Shown here one piece after another: positions 31,721-44,003 of a stretch of 64,000 bases of DNA. Position numbers and translations under genes: made by a program. The stretch comes from Heloderma charlesbogerti (lineage: Eukaryota > Chordata > Lepidosauria > Squamata > Helodermatidae), in contig JANEZZ010002672.1 in the NCBI GenBank assembly GCA_026122225.1, positions 248,001-312,000 of the forward strand. Direction: 5' to 3'. Positions within the stretch are counted from its first letter, which is position 1, and each line of letters opens with the position of its first letter. The notes under the pieces were generated by a model, which saw only the letters and a program-made list of their open reading frames with translations, was not told the DNA's origin and did not search any database.

Positions 31721-32856
31721 ACACACACACATATTACTGTGCTATCCTATGGACCCATAGGATTTTTTGAATGTCCCTCTATAAGGGCAGAGAGAAATAT
31801 ACACCCTCAGAGGGGGATATATGACCTTGGATACCCCTCCCCACTGCTCCCAAAACTTCTGTAGCCCTTACCTCTCAACATCAGAGAGGGAGAATGGGAG
31901 ATGTGCCAGGGTGGGTCAGTATGCAGGTTGGGAAAGGCTGTGTGTCCTGTGGATCCACAACTCTCCTGGCCTCCAGACCTACCCCCCAACCTGCTGCTGA
32001 TCTATGCCAGCTTTGATCTATGCTTATACCATTGGTTTCAATAGGGGGGAATTCTGTAAAATAAAATTTTAAAATACCCCCAAACAATAGCATCATGGAG
32101 AGGGGAGGGGCAGAAATGCCCTTCCTTCCTCTCTTCTGCCCTGCTGTGCATGCACCAGCAGGGCTTTGGATTCAAAAGAGCCTCTGAAATTTGAGCTTTT
32201 CACTATGTAAGGATTGCTCTGTTAATGTAACAATTTGCAACAGTTAGAACTATAATGCCCACTATCTTTCTATTTTTGCAATGGCAAAACCTGGATAAAA
32301 TTTATTTCAAACACTCTGTTTCACCCCTTTCCTCTTTCAAAAAGAGAGAGTCAAAAATCGAAACCAGTAATTATAAAGGGAGCACTATATCCTAAAGAAA
32401 ACAGCAGGGAAGCTCTTTGATTATTTATTGAAGATACTTTTTAAGTGGGTAGCACTTTGATCACGAATGCCCATTTTCAAAGCATCCCTAACCCTATTCA
32501 AGAACCAGGAAGTGTGAGAACTGTGATGCGACATTAAGCAACTCATGGGTGCCTTTAATAGAACAGCAGTGGGCTCTTTGGTGTCTGTATATGAACCAAG
32601 AAAAAGATGAGATGTTATTATAGCCTCAAGCGATGCCTGAGAAACTTTTTTAATGGCCATGTGAATTTAAGTGTGATCCACATTTAAAAAGACAAGGACT
32701 TTCTCTGTAGGTGATTGAATATGAATGCAACCTTATTAGGGTCCCCCATGAGAACATAGCAAGCTCTCAGGTGTCCACTTACTGTTTGAACAATGTCAGT
32801 GTAGAAACAACATCTATCTGTATCCTTCTCCTCTGTCCGTGGCCCAAATGAACTAG
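31721..32856. other. Unassigned sequence
   Basis: No gene or repeat recognised. Confidence 0.35.
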
Positions 32857-33072
32857 AGCTCTCATGCGTCTCCAGAACTGGCGAGCAACATCCTGCATGA
32901 AAATATATCTATGCCTAAGAGCAAAGCCAATCCTTTTAAGGAACTCATTGCTCTCAGTTCCATGGATGGTGCTCAGTTTCAGATTGAGAGGGATACAGTT
33001 CTTATTTTCACTAAATCCAAAAGACAGAAGGCAACTGAAACTGGATTAAAGATTGCACATGGGCTCCTAAAG
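32857..33072 (+). other. Possible exon or ORF remnant, unidentified
   Basis: A 72-codon open stretch with protein-like composition (ASPELASNILHENISMPKS..., SSMDGAQFQIERDTVLIF...) is preceded by a pyrimidine-rich tract and AG (32820-32856) and followed by AAG|GTTGGT at 33070-33078. The frame stays open to 33231. I do not recognise the protein, and another frame is also open here, which weakens the case. Confidence 0.2.
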
Positions 33073-33271
33073 GTTGGTTGTGGTATATCTCACCTTCTGT
33101 GGCTGGCTGAAAAATATAAAATAAAATGTTCGGTCTTGGAAGAAGGTGGTTTTCTTGGCAATTGGAGCCAATGGGAGGGGGAGGGGGGAAGGAAAAAGGA
33201 AAAAGTTACTCCACACTTGCTGCTGACCTGACACAGTGATACTTGCTAAGAAAAATAAGCTAGGTGTCTAA

Positions 33272-33408
33272 CCCAACCTTCGCTAACCAAGTGGCATCCA
33301 GATATTTTGGATTACACCTCTCAGTGTTCCTGACCATTGGCCATGCTGGCTGGAGCTGATGGGAGTTGAAGTCCAAGACATCTGGAGGATGCCAGCTTGG
33401 GGAAGGCT
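33272..33408. mobile_element. Foldback MITE
   Basis: Left arm 'cccaacctt...gtggcatccagatattttggattac' pairs with right arm 'gaagtccaagacatctggaggatgcc...ttggggaagg'. The arms are about 50 bp. This is a common reptile repeat type ('ctccagatgttttggactac'). Confidence 0.65.
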
Positions 33409-33516
33409 ATTCCCACCACTAGTGTTAGTCCTACATAGAGAAAACCCATTGAAATGAATGGAACTTAAGTTAATCATGACTAACATGACAACATGAAGGG
33501 AATAGAGAACTGGGCC

Positions 33517-33775
33517 TAGGGATGGGCAAACTCAGCCTAGCCTGGGTCTCACACCATTTGCTGGACCCCACTGGCTGCCCCCCCCCCGCTTTCATTTATG
33601 AAAATGGTTGAGCCACCATTTTTGGCTCAGCAAGGGATTGGGGGGCTGCACAGGTGCCCCACTCAGTGCATGTCAAGTAGGGCAACCATGGGGGTTCGTG
33701 AACTGGAGTTCAGGGGCCAAGCAGGGGGATGTCCACCAGACTCCACCCCCTTCCCAGACTCCCACGACATCCCTA
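33517..33775. mobile_element. hAT-type MITE, family C-like, 259 bp
   Basis: TAGGGATGGGCAAACTCAG start, GACATCCCTA end, duplication ACTGGGCC / ATTGGGCC (33509-33516 and 33776-33783, 7/8). Interior not otherwise recognised. Confidence 0.75.
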
Positions 33776-33837
33776 ATTGGGCCTCTTCCAAAACAGCCTA
33801 TTGGCTAACACTGACCCTGACTAATCTGCTGTCATCT

Positions 33838-34433
33838 AGCGATGAGTGAGACATTCATTGGGTTCACATTTTTAAAAGAAGTTACAAAATTCACAGTTCC
33901 TGAACTTGCACATGAACCAGAGAACACAGCTATACAGCAATATTCAAACTTTCCAGATTTTGCAATGCAGTTTGCTAATCAAAATGTGGACACCCAAATT
34001 GTGTATAAGAGGGAAAACCACGTACAAATTGTATATTTTAGGGGATACTGTGCACAAAAATGTGTATATTAGGGGAAAGGGTCACAGAGGCATATTACAT
34101 TGGAGATGATTGCTGGGAAAAATGCGTGCATTTGAAAAAGTGTGTACAAATATGCACATATTTGAAAAAGTGCACATAGAAATGCATGTATTCAGAGAAA
34201 TAATGCACACTATATTATGTACACATTTTTTACATAGACATTTAAGGGGGGAAATGCAAAGTGATGTAGAAACAGGTCAGAATGCACTTGATGTTGGAAA
34301 AATGAGTAACAGCGTGGAATTGAACTTGACAGTTTTATCCATCCCCATAATGGTGTGTGTTCAAGCAACAGAACTAAACTGGGACCTGTCAGTTTCCTCC
34401 GGTATCAAAATGGATCCAGTTTGAACAGTCTCC
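33838..34433. repeat. Family-B-like degenerate repeat
   Basis: Alternating 'atgtgtatat', 'gtgcacaaaaatg' and 'gcatgtattc' units as in the interior of family B. A 'tagcgatgag' start is possible, but no matching end or duplication was found. Confidence 0.35.
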
Positions 34434-35091
34434 CAAACTGTGGGGCCCTACAAAGCTACATGGCCTATACAAATACAATTTTCCTTACATTTTATAAAGG
34501 AAAACATGGTTGAATAACTTGTCCCCACTGGTGTTCCCTGCCTATGCTTGCCACTCATTCTCGCAGCCTAAGTTACTGTTTACAATTTGCAGGAGCTACT
34601 GTGAGTGGCAGCAAATGGCAAAGCTTGCCAGCAGGGACAAGAGCTTGATTTCAAGCAAGGTTTTATTTTATTCTTCAAATAGTTGTATAGATTTTTTACT
34701 CATCTATAAAATGTCACAAGGCACAAAGGACTTCAGTGCTGAAGAACTGCTCAGACTTTCAAGATTTACATTTGGCTCTCTGACCTCTCGTTGCCCGCAC
34801 ACCCGCCTTTTCAAATGCCCAGTCTGCTCAGTTGGAAATGGAGACCCTGATGCGTAGATACAGCCAAAGATTCATGGTTTCACTTCCTCCTGCACTGTGG
34901 GCCACAGAAAATGGTGTTCTTTGTCTGGACTTACACTTAGGATGCTCCAAATACTGGAATACAGTCAAACATGACTGCCCTTCCCTACTGTCTTTCCAAG
35001 TGTTCACATGAGTGAAAAATGAAATGCAAAAATGATCAGACGCCAGCAGCCAATGGTCACTGCTACTAAGGCTGGAATGGCGTATTACAAA
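34434..35091. other. Unassigned sequence
   Basis: No gene or repeat recognised. Confidence 0.35.
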
Positions 35092-35469
35092 CAGGGATGG
35101 CTTAGAAATTCATTCTGTGGAGGGTTGTGGGGTTTGTTTGTTTGTTTGACTGTTTTACCTAATTCACAATTCCCGGACCAGAATGCAATTTGTGTTCAGA
35201 AACTGGTACACTTCCCAAGCTCATTAACACGTGCAAACAAAACTGTGTACATTTCTGAAATGTGCCCAGAGACAAACTTTAGTCAATGCGTGCACACACG
35301 CAAAACTGTGCATTTGAAAAATGTGAACAAAAATACATACAAATTCCTTTGTGTTCCCCCACCTCACCCTACCCCACCCCACCCAGTATGGAACTGAGAT
35401 GGAATGAGCTTAATGGTGGAAGAACGAGAACCTTGATTAGATCAAGCTGGACAGATCTGCCCATCCCAA
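35092..35469 (+). mobile_element. Family B-like hAT-type MITE, decayed
   Basis: CAGGGATGGCTTAGAAATTC start and CTGCCCATCCCAA end, with ATTAC shared by the flanks (35084-35088 and 35470-35474). The interior carries 'aaatgtg', 'tgtgcatttgaaaaatgtg' and 'caagctcatt' text as in family B. Confidence 0.45.
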
Positions 35470-36918
35470 ATTACGATTGCCATGAAAGCCCTATTCAGGT
35501 GTCCTGAACCTGAATAACGCAAACACAAGAGAAGAGGTAGCAGTCAGCCCCACCTCTCTCCTTCACTGCATCTGCCACCCTCTCTCCTCAGACAGAGGAG
35601 AGGAAAGCCCCTTGTATCCATTGAAGCTCTCCACACAAGCCAGAACACTGGACAAGCAGCATTCTGGGTCATGTGGAGAGTCTCCATGGATACAGAAGGA
35701 TCTCCTCTTCAGATAGTCTCCCTCCATGGGTTGAGGGTGAGGGATGTGATAAGGGAGAGGGCCAGAGCTGGTCTGCTACCTCCCATCATATGTTTGCTCT
35801 GTTCAGAATGCCCGAACAGGGCTGAAGCTGCCGCTGAAACCAGCATCCAGATGCTGAGGTCTTCTTGTCTGTAATGTGTACAATCACTTGTACTGTGTTG
35901 AAATGTGATGGAATCATCATGTGAGATTGCCATGTGACAGCACTAACTGCCACTGGCCCCTGGATATGTGTTGTGTGGCCCCCAGGCTCCCCCCGCTGAC
36001 AACAAATTCCCCCATTGCTGCTGCTTCCTCACCACTAATAACAAAGCAAAAGAGGTAATGCTGGCCGGGTCACTGGGGGGAGGAGGAAGCTAAAGCCAGT
36101 GACCCCACAGCATCTGGCATATCTGTTTCTATGCTGCTAATGGTGTTGTGAAAGCAGCGATACTGGTTGGGGCTTAGCCTCTCCACTTCTTCCACAACCA
36201 CTGAAGCAGCCTCCTCCACCCACAGCTGTGTGTGTGTGTGTGTGTGTGTCTCAGAAAAACTGTGCACTCCTGATTTAGGTTATTCTATTGCAGCTTGGGT
36301 CAAACTTCGAGCAAGGATTGCGCTGGGCCCAGTGGGACAGAATCCTAGTGAGTTCACCATGGGTTCAGTAAGGCCAACACCAGACATACTGGTTGGAGGG
36401 CAGGACACATGGTTGCTACCTTCTTCTCCCAGCACTTTCCTGATTGCATCAGAGTCAGAGGCAGAAAGTGATGTGACATTTCTGTGCACAATATTGTCCC
36501 ACCCTCACAAGAGGCAGCTAATAAAGAGGAATGGAGTTGTAGAAACACTGAAGGCAATGACAACCCATCATGCATCTTCTTTTGAACATTACTGGGGAGA
36601 CATTAATGGGAGAGGTTAGTCAGTGGCAGCCATGAGCCCTCTGCAATTCCTAGAGCTGCTTCTAGGAAGAGATTTTTTCTGAGAAACATTGTGAGATTTT
36701 TTTTCTTTTTCTCACACCCCTAGAAAAAGAAGGTCACTTTGAAGAGTTTTCTCTGGATATTCTCTATGTGTATGTAGGAGGTGGTGGTGGCAACCACCAT
36801 TTCCTCCCCCCGCCCAATATCCCAGAACAATACCAGGAACAATACCAGGCATTGTGGGAAATGCAAAATGGTGGCCATGCTGCTCAAACACTAAGGAAAG
36901 AGAAACCCTTAGGGGGAA
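35470..36918. other. Unassigned sequence with (TG)n at 36226-36249
   Basis: No gene recognised. A 12-unit TG microsatellite is the only clear feature. Confidence 0.4.
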
Positions 36919-36921
36919 AAG

Positions 36922-36983
<62 letters not shown>
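36919..36983. repeat. (GAAA)n microsatellite
   Basis: About 15 uninterrupted GAAA units. Confidence 0.95.
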
Positions 36984-37134
36984 CAAGCTGTGCTATTATC
37001 TTTATTAATGGTGAGTCCCACCTCTGAGAAAGCATTGGACAATTTCTCCTTCCCGTAGAGAAATTCAGTGAAATGGTCCTCATAATTTATCTGCCCACAA
37101 ATGGGGTGAAGAATTCCAAGAGGCCATTTGCATT

Positions 37135-37250
37135 AGTGCTGTGCCAAAAATTCCTCCCACACTTTTTTTGTTTACCATTCTCATTCAGTTTGATAGAAGA
37201 GAAATTGCTCTCGAAAAGAAATTTAACGGTGAAGAAATTTCAGAGAAACT
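37135..37250 (+). mobile_element. Family E hAT-type MITE, left end only
   Basis: TAGTGCTGTGCCAAAAATTC matches the start of the complete family E element at 54568 and its inverted right end. No right terminus was found, so it is truncated; the 37250 boundary is approximate. Confidence 0.45.
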
Positions 37251-37852
37251 ATCATGGCTGGGTTTGGATATCTTGGGCTTACCTTACTTAGGAGGTGGCC
37301 AAGAAGTAAGCACCAGTGTCCTGTTTTTCATTGTACAATCATCTCTCTGGCCACCTGTAGCCTCCTCAGCTTCCTACACTTCAATGAAAGCCCAGTTTAA
37401 GGCATCATGAGGTAATTCCTTCCATGGGGCTTTTTCAGATCAGGACGCGCAGGCAGCCTGGGAGGCTAGCTGTGATTAGGTAAGCTCAAAAACACCACAA
37501 AAATAAATTATAAAGCATCCTGAAAGAGGCAGGACAATGGACACCTCTTTCATGGGGGGAAGAAAACGTTTAGGAGATTGAAGGACTGATTTTGGCAGAG
37601 TGCTAACATCCCTGGAGCTAGACACAACACTGCCCACACCCGCATTGCGGTGGATGCAAACTAGAGGCCAGCCTACCAAGATGGTTGATGCTGCTGCAGC
37701 ATGAAGATCCCCCCCCACAAAAAAAAATCCTTACCAAAAAGGAAAGAAGCTGTACTACAAGATCTGCCAATGGGGAGCCCTACCTGGGAGAAACTGTTTA
37801 GAATTTCTCTTCCCCCTGGATAAATTCATTGAAATTGTCTCCCAAATTTTTC
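37251..37852. other. Unassigned sequence
   Basis: The last part (37790-37852), and its continuation after MITE A9 at 38378-38440, repeats text found at 37045-37130 ('aaattcattgaaat..tct', 'tctgcccacaa.t.ggg', 'caagaggccatttgca'). So a dispersed repeat lies here and was hit by A9. Confidence 0.5.
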
Positions 37853-38377
37853 TAGGGATGGGCGGATTCCCTACCTGTCGGTCCAGCCGGGAATCCGCCC
37901 TTGGGGGGAGGTGATCCATTCCTGCCCCTGGAATCCGCTTTGGCCAGCTCTGCTCCGCGGCAATTCCGCGGAGCTGCCAGACGGCTCCGAAGAGCCAGCA
38001 ATACAGCCGCCATTGCCGTATCGCTGGCTGAGGGGTATTGACTGCTGACACAAATGGCATCCAGGATGCCATATGCAGCCGTAAAGGTCTTAGTTTAAGG
38101 TAAATGCAGCCATTTACAGCTGCATTTACCTTAAACCAAGACCTTTATGGCCGCAAATGGCATCCTGGACACCATTTGCGTCTGCAGTCAATACCCCTCA
38201 GCCAGCGATACAGCATGGTGACCGTATCATTGGCGCTCCGCAGCTGGAGGATCTGACCGAAGAGGATTCTGCAGGGAGGCGGAGGTAAGTGTCCCGTTCC
38301 GCCATGGATTCTGAGGGGGTGGATTCTTTAGACTCTGGCCTCATTGGGGTCTGTGGAAGAATTCTTCACCATCCCTA
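37853..38377 (+). mobile_element. Family A-related MITE, copy A9, variant core
   Basis: TAGGGATGGGCGGATTCC start, GAATTCTTCACCATCCCTA end, perfect 8-bp duplication AATTTTTC (37845-37852 and 38378-38385). It has the outward GGTAAGTGTC motif (about 38285) and the terminal blocks of family A. However, the core is a different inverted repeat: 'caaatggcatccaggatgcc', 'aaggtcttagtttaaggtaaatgca' and their mirror images, centred near 38113. The family core appears to have been swapped while the ends were kept. Confidence 0.85.
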
Positions 38378-39486
38378 AATTTTTCTGCCCACAAGTAGGG
38401 CAGAGAATCTCAAGAGGCCATTTGCACACAGCTCTAACTTGTGTACAGTTCTAAGGGAAGCCATTTGAATGACTTGTGTGTAACACACTTGCTTTAATCA
38501 TGCTTTAAAAAAAAATATAAAATAAAATTAAGCATTGCTACATCTATTCAGGAAGGGAATGCCATGCATTATTTTGTGCTTTGCAATGAAAAGGGTGTCC
38601 ATTTGCATGCTGTGCTGCTGTCAGAAGAACCAAAATATGCTCATTGGGATGTTCTCAAAATTTTGCATGCTGACGTTTTTTTTAAAAAAAAGTTGTTAAA
38701 TAGCTGATATTTTCTAGATTTTGAAGGTAATTGCAGATGTTTAGGCATGTTACAAGAATCACAGCATTAAAACACCAGTAAGTTCTAGATGGGACTTTTC
38801 TGCACAATAAAGTTAACAACAGGAACCAGTAACTAATGCAATCACTACAGGGCACCTGCCAGAAGGATCATATGTATGTAAATGATGGAATCCAAGCTTC
38901 TAACTTGATACTATTAGTATTTGAGAAACTTGGTTGCACTGCAATTCAAACAGAAAATTAATATCAGCTGGAAGTGCAAAATAAAAAGTGAAATTATACC
39001 TTCAAACACCCAATTAAGGCTGAATGTATGAAACAAATTAATCCCATTATAGTGCTTAGCATTTTTTGAAATGCAACACACTGTAATTTATTTACCCTAA
39101 TTTTAATCAATGATAGAGCAGCTGTTAAGTTTTAATGCAATGCAAAGTATTTTCAATAGCAAAAAGACAAAACAAAAACAAAACAATCATGTGACTGTGG
39201 GATGTCCTGCTGTGATGCAATTCCCTCCCCCCCCCGCCCCCGGAGGAATGGATGCACCAAGGAATCTGGGTGGAAAATATGTCAGAAGAATGAATATAAT
39301 GTCCTGTAGTCATGGCGCATTATAGGTGCCAGATGGTTGATGATGCCCCATCAGTTCTCTCTTCTTGAGCAAGGAGGAACACAAAAGAACAAAGCTGCAA
39401 ATGCTGTCAGTGGGTTTATTTGAGCTAGAGGAGCTCTGGGAAGTTTAGTGAACCTCTTGCTCACCCATCCACCCCTTTGTTTAGGA
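38378..39486. other. Unassigned AT-rich sequence
   Basis: No gene or repeat recognised beyond the dispersed repeat continued to about 38440. Confidence 0.35.
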
Positions 39487-39594
39487 CAAGGGTGGTCAAC
39501 ATTTTGCCCCAAGGGCCACATGCAGTGGTGGACTGTGGAGCTGAGGCTCATACCAATCATGGGTGGGGGAGGGGGTGGGGGAGGGGCTCCCCCA

Positions 39595-39619
39595 CTCTCT
39601 CTCCCTCCCTCCCTCCCTC

Positions 39620-39654
<35 letters not shown>

Positions 39655-39704
39655 CACACACAAAAGCCTTCCCGCTCACTCTTACACACACACACACACA
39701 CACA
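39595..39704. repeat. Microsatellite cluster (CTCC)n / (CA)n
   Basis: CTCC/CCCT units at 39595-39622, CA at 39623-39650 and a second CA run at 39683-39704. Open frames here are low complexity. Confidence 0.95.
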
Positions 39705-39852
39705 TTCACGCACAGCCTTTTCACTGTCTCGCACATACATGCGTGCATACAAACGCCCCATCTCAGTGCGCAGGGTTGACAAGGTTTCAGCCTCCCTAGC
39801 TGAGGCACTGAGATCCAGTTGCACCTCCTCCTTCCCTGCTGCCCAGCTGATC

Positions 39853-40620
39853 AGTACTAAGAACAGCTGAGAAGCGCCCCAATTGCGGCACCCCTCACTA
39901 ACTGCCATGCACCCTCTGGACGAGTCCTCCTCAGAGGAAGACCCAAAGCCAGCAGCTGCCAAGGCTCAAGACCCAACAGGGCTGGAAGGCCTGGAGGATC
40001 CAGGGCCTACACCCATAGGAGGAGCACGGGCTCACTTCAGAGTCAGAAGAGGAGAGACGCCCAAGCCCCTGGGAGTGATGCAGGCCGAAGAGGCAGGCCA
40101 GACTCCTCAAGACCAAGAGAAGTGCTCAGCTGCAGCAGAGGACTCTTCAGGAGTAAGGGATTCCTCAAGATGAGACCCCTTCCAGAAGCTACAAACAAGC
40201 CACAGCTAGATCCTCAGCAGGGTTCTGACAGCCTCAGGTTAAAAACAACACTTGGAAGCTGGAAGAGCTGCAGAAACAATGTCTATGCTACTGTTCTGGC
40301 TCCAGCTCTCCTTACTCTAGGATCCTTAGCTCTCCATTGGACAGAACCCCTCATGAATACACTTCTGGACTGCCGTTTGACTATGCTTTCTGCCTGAGAC
40401 TTGCCAGCTGTGGTGTATTACCTAACTCCCCGTTGGGCTAATGCTCTGTTGAGTGCCTTGTGGACCGCCTATTGACCACTCTTCCCGCCTCAGCCCTGTT
40501 TACTGTGGTGCCTTGGTCCTCTTGCTGGGTGCCTTTTCTCTGCTTTCCGCTTATTCCTAACCTGTGGTGAAGTCCCAAAGGATCTCCTAGTTATTGACCT
40601 TGGTCTGTTAGTCAAGCCTG
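39853..40620 (+). repeat. Possible LTR-retroelement leader or internal remnant
   Basis: The text 'gacgagtcctcctcagaggaagaccc' and the following Glu/Pro/Gly-rich frame (ESSSEEDPKPAAAKAQDP) resemble the minus strand of the solo LTR at 25953-26482 in style ('tctgaggaggaacag'). 40330-40560 is a run of 'ttgaccactcttcccgcc'-like CT-rich text often seen in reptile LTR elements. No pol motif was found. The assignment is a guess. Confidence 0.3.
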
Positions 40621-40939
40621 AGCTTTGGGAAATCAGGACACTAATCAGCTGGGGAGGACGGAGGCATGTACTATGATTGCAGTGATCCCATCATGCACCA
40701 CAGCAGAGGAGTGCTCCAATTGGAACACTCAACTGTTTCCAGTGCCAAGCAGCTGGAGAGAAAGGAGGGGGATACAAATCATATGGGGCCCCACAGGCTG
40801 CATGGAAGTCAGATAAAGGCTGCCCATGGTCCACACATTGCCCATATGTAGTTTAAAAAGATCATAAGGTCTTTCTTCTTCTTCTAGCAGGGATTTGGGG
40901 GTAGTGACTGATCATCTACCTATCTATCAGAAGAGGGAT

Positions 40940-41145
40940 TGGTTTTGGTTGTTTGGCTTAGCTTAGATTTGTTTTTGTGGATTCTGCAGTATTTGTTTCA
41001 TTTCCTTAGCCACTCTTCTGTTATACTCCATTTTATTGTTCTGATGTGTTTTTATCTGTTTTGATGCTGTAAGCTGCCCTGAGGGCTCTCTTGAGCCACG
41101 CAGTTAAGTTAGGCACTTTAGAAGTATATAAATAAAATGAATATA
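40940..41145 (+). repeat. L2/CR1-type LINE 3' tail
   Basis: 'gatgctgtaagctgccctgagggctctcttgagcc' followed by 'agtatataaataaaatgaat' is the standard 3' end text of L2-like LINEs and the SINEs that borrow it. Confidence 0.7.
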
Positions 41146-42255
41146 TTATCCTCACCTGCACCAACTCAGCAAACCTAAGCTGCATAGCTCCCAAGCATCA
41201 GGCTTCTTGGGGCAAGTGGGTTTCCATAGGTTTTCTGAAAGGCAGCAAGGACTGGGAGGAAGTCCTGCATCCCGGCGTGCTGAATCCAGAGAAATCCATA
41301 CGGTCTGATGTTATTGTGAGCGTGAGCATTCCTAATCGGTGGTCTTTCAAGTAAGGAAAGCTGTGCATCTCCAGGCCTTTCATGTGAAGTGGCACAGTCA
41401 GTTGCTAATTACTCTGTCACTAGCTGTAACTAATGCCCATCATGCTTGTTAGTTGCTGATTGCTTTCTGAGCCTCAATTCAGTGTCCTGTCAGGCAAAAT
41501 TATTGTGGCAATGTAGCAAAACTAATTAGATGACGATGACCTCCGTGCTGGGCAGCTATCTTTGGTGTCAGCTTGAGCTTTGTTTGGATTTCTTTTTTTA
41601 AAGGCAATGAAATGCAAATTTATTTACACTTGTGCAAGTCTCGGCGTAGTTACATTTTATTGAGGAGGACAGGGGAATAATGATGATTTCATAAAGCTAC
41701 TCCAGTAAGGCTATCATGGTCATTAGTAACAAAGATAAAATATGCTTCTGACACCCCCCGTTCCCAGTCATTCCTGCGCTACAGTATAATTTCATCCCAC
41801 TGACTCTCACAGCAACTCTGTGAAACCTACTATACTTTTATAGCTGGGAAACTCAGGCTGAGAGGGTGCTGGGTCCAAGGCCGCCCGGTGAGTACTTGGG
41901 TCAGGACTTTGAACTCAAGACTAAATCCTACCCTCTGTTTACGCAATACATCAATTTCTCTTGGTAAAGTGTGAGTGTGTGTAGCCGTCAGACTTAACTT
42001 GTCCCACAACTGGGAGCAGCCACTGAGAATCTGGACTCTTGATGTTTGAACGTGGCATATTGATGATATATTGGTTGGGGAAGCAAGCTAGCTGATCTTA
42101 AAGTCAGAGCAAGACAGAAGAGAAGAAGTGGCTTTGTTAGAGAAACAGCACCAGAGGCTACAGGAAAAAAAGGGAACTTTAAATTGGGCCCAGAAGACCT
42201 TTGCCGATTATTATATGTGTTTTCTGGATATCTTGATGTTGTAACACACTCCCTC
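41146..42255. other. Mostly unique sequence; MIR-like SINE piece at about 41800-41930
   Basis: 41800-41930 ('actctcacagcaactctgtgaaacctactatac', 'gggaaactcaggctgagag', 'ccaaggccgcccggtgagt', 'tttgaactcaagac') matches the MIR-type CORE-SINE layout. 41400-41640 is non-repetitive AT-rich sequence with TAATTA/ATGCAAAT-type cores, a possible conserved non-coding element. Confidence 0.45.
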
Positions 42256-42453
42256 ATATAAGAACCTAGGAAAAGCCATGTTGGAACAGACCAAGGCCTC
42301 TCTAGTCCAGCATTCTGCTCCCATAGTGGTTAACCACATGCCCATGGGAAGTTCACAAGCAGGACATGATTGCAATAGTACCATCCCACTCATGTTCCCC
42401 AGCAACTGGCATTGGGAACCATACTGTCTCTGATTCTGGAGGTAACATAGAGC

Positions 42454-44003
42454 CATTACTTTGAATGAGTTCAAATCTCTAGGGCCAGGTGAACTGCATC
42501 CTAGAGTAATAAAGGAACTGGCAGAAGAACTCTCAGAACCACTGTCTATTCTCTTTGAGAAATCATGGAGGACAGGGGAAGTGCCAGATGACTGCAGGAG
42601 GGCTAATATTGTTCCTATCTTCAAAAAGGGTAAAAAGGAGCAACCTGGGAACTACAGATCAGTTAGTCTGACATCAATCCTTGGGAAAATTCTGGAGCAG
42701 ATGACAAAGCAATCCATCTGTAAGCACCTTGAAAACAATGCTGTGATTACTCCAAGCCAACATGGATTTGTCAAGAACAAATCCTGCCAGATGAATCTGA
42801 TCTAATTTTTTGATCAGGTAACCTCCCTTGTGGACTGTGGGAATACTGTGGACATAATATACCTCGACTTCAGCAAAGCTTTCGACAAAGTGCCCCATGA
42901 TATCCTGATGAGCAAACTAGCTCAAACTGCGCTAGATGAAACAACGATCCTGTAGATCCACAGTTGGCCACAGAATCAGACTCAAAGAGTGCTTATCAAT
43001 GGGATCTTCTCAAACTGGGGAGAGATAATGAGCCACAGGGCTCAGTCCTGGGCCCAGTGCTCTTCAACATTTTTATTAATGACCTGGAGGAGGAGGTGCA
43101 GGGAATGCTGATCAAATTTGCAGATGACACAAAATTGGGTGGGATAGCTGATAACTTGGAAGCTAAAGAAACAAAATTCAAAGTGATCTGGATAGACTGG
43201 AGCGCTGGGCAGAAAACAACAGAAGGACATTTAATAGGGAGAAATGCCAAGTTCTGCACCTAGGAAAAAGAAAGCAAATGCACAGTTACAAGATGGGGGA
43301 TACGTGGCTCAACAACACGACAAGCGAGAAGGATCTTGGAATTGTTGTCCATCACAAGCTGAATATGAGCCAACAATGTGATGTGGCTGCAAAAAGGGCA
43401 AATGCTATTTTGGGCTACACTAATAGAAGCATAGCTTCCAAATCCCAGGAAGTACTAGTCCCCCTCTACTCAGAACTGGTTTGGCCTCATCTGGAGTACT
43501 GTGTCCAGTTCTGGGCACCACACTTTAAGAAGGATGCAGACAAACTGGAGAGGGTTCAGAGGAGGGCAACAAAGATGATCAGGGAACTGGAAACAAAGCC
43601 CTATGAAGAGAGACTGAAAGAACTGGGCATGTTTAGCCTTGAGAAGAGAAGACTGAGGGGAGATTTGATAATGTTCTTCAAGTACTTGAAAGGTTGTCAT
43701 AGAGAGGAAGGCCAGGATCTCTTCTCGATCATCCCAGAGTGCAGGACACAGAATAATGGGCTCAAGTTACAGGAAGCCAGATTCCGGCTGAACATCAGGA
43801 AAATTTTCCTGACTGTTAGAGCAATACGACAATGGAACCAACTACCTAGGGAGGTGGTGGGCTCTCCCACACTGGAGGCATTCAAGACGAGGCTGGACAG
43901 CCATCTGTTGGGGATGCTCCGACTTGGATTCCTGCATTGAGCAGGGGGTTGGACTCGATGGTCTTGTAGGCCCCTTCCAACTCTACTATTCTATGATTCT
44001 ATG
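42454..44003 (+). mobile_element. CR1 LINE, copy 2, 5' truncated
   Basis: Starts in the RT domain (homologous to position 20990 of copy 1) and ends in ATTCTATGATTCTATG at about 44003, the CR1 3' signature. No target-site duplication is apparent, as is usual for CR1. Confidence 0.9.
42461..43940 (+). pseudogene. CR1 ORF2 fragment (RT to C terminus)
   Basis: 42461-42805: ELHPRVIKELAEELSEPL, ANIVPIFKKGKKEQPGNYR and HGFVKNKSCQMNLI, then a TAA where copy 1 reads Ser (LISFFDQ). 42800-42960 continues with DFSKAFDKVPHDIL on a broken frame. 42964-43263 has GSVLGPVLFNIFINDL and FADDTKLGG. 43278-43940 carries the C-terminal region to LLGMLRLGFLH. At least one nonsense and two frameshift changes: inactive. 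Confidence 0.9.

Noticed and set aside
39351..39962. Minus-strand frame of 203 codons with Cys/Val runs
   Set aside because: It is driven by CA/CT microsatellites at 39595-39704.
39487..40850. Possible 1.36-kb hAT element starting 'caagggtggtcaac' (family F-like)
   Set aside because: The right end ('gcccatatgta') does not match the expected terminus and the flanks share only about 6 of 8 bases, so the ends are not secure.
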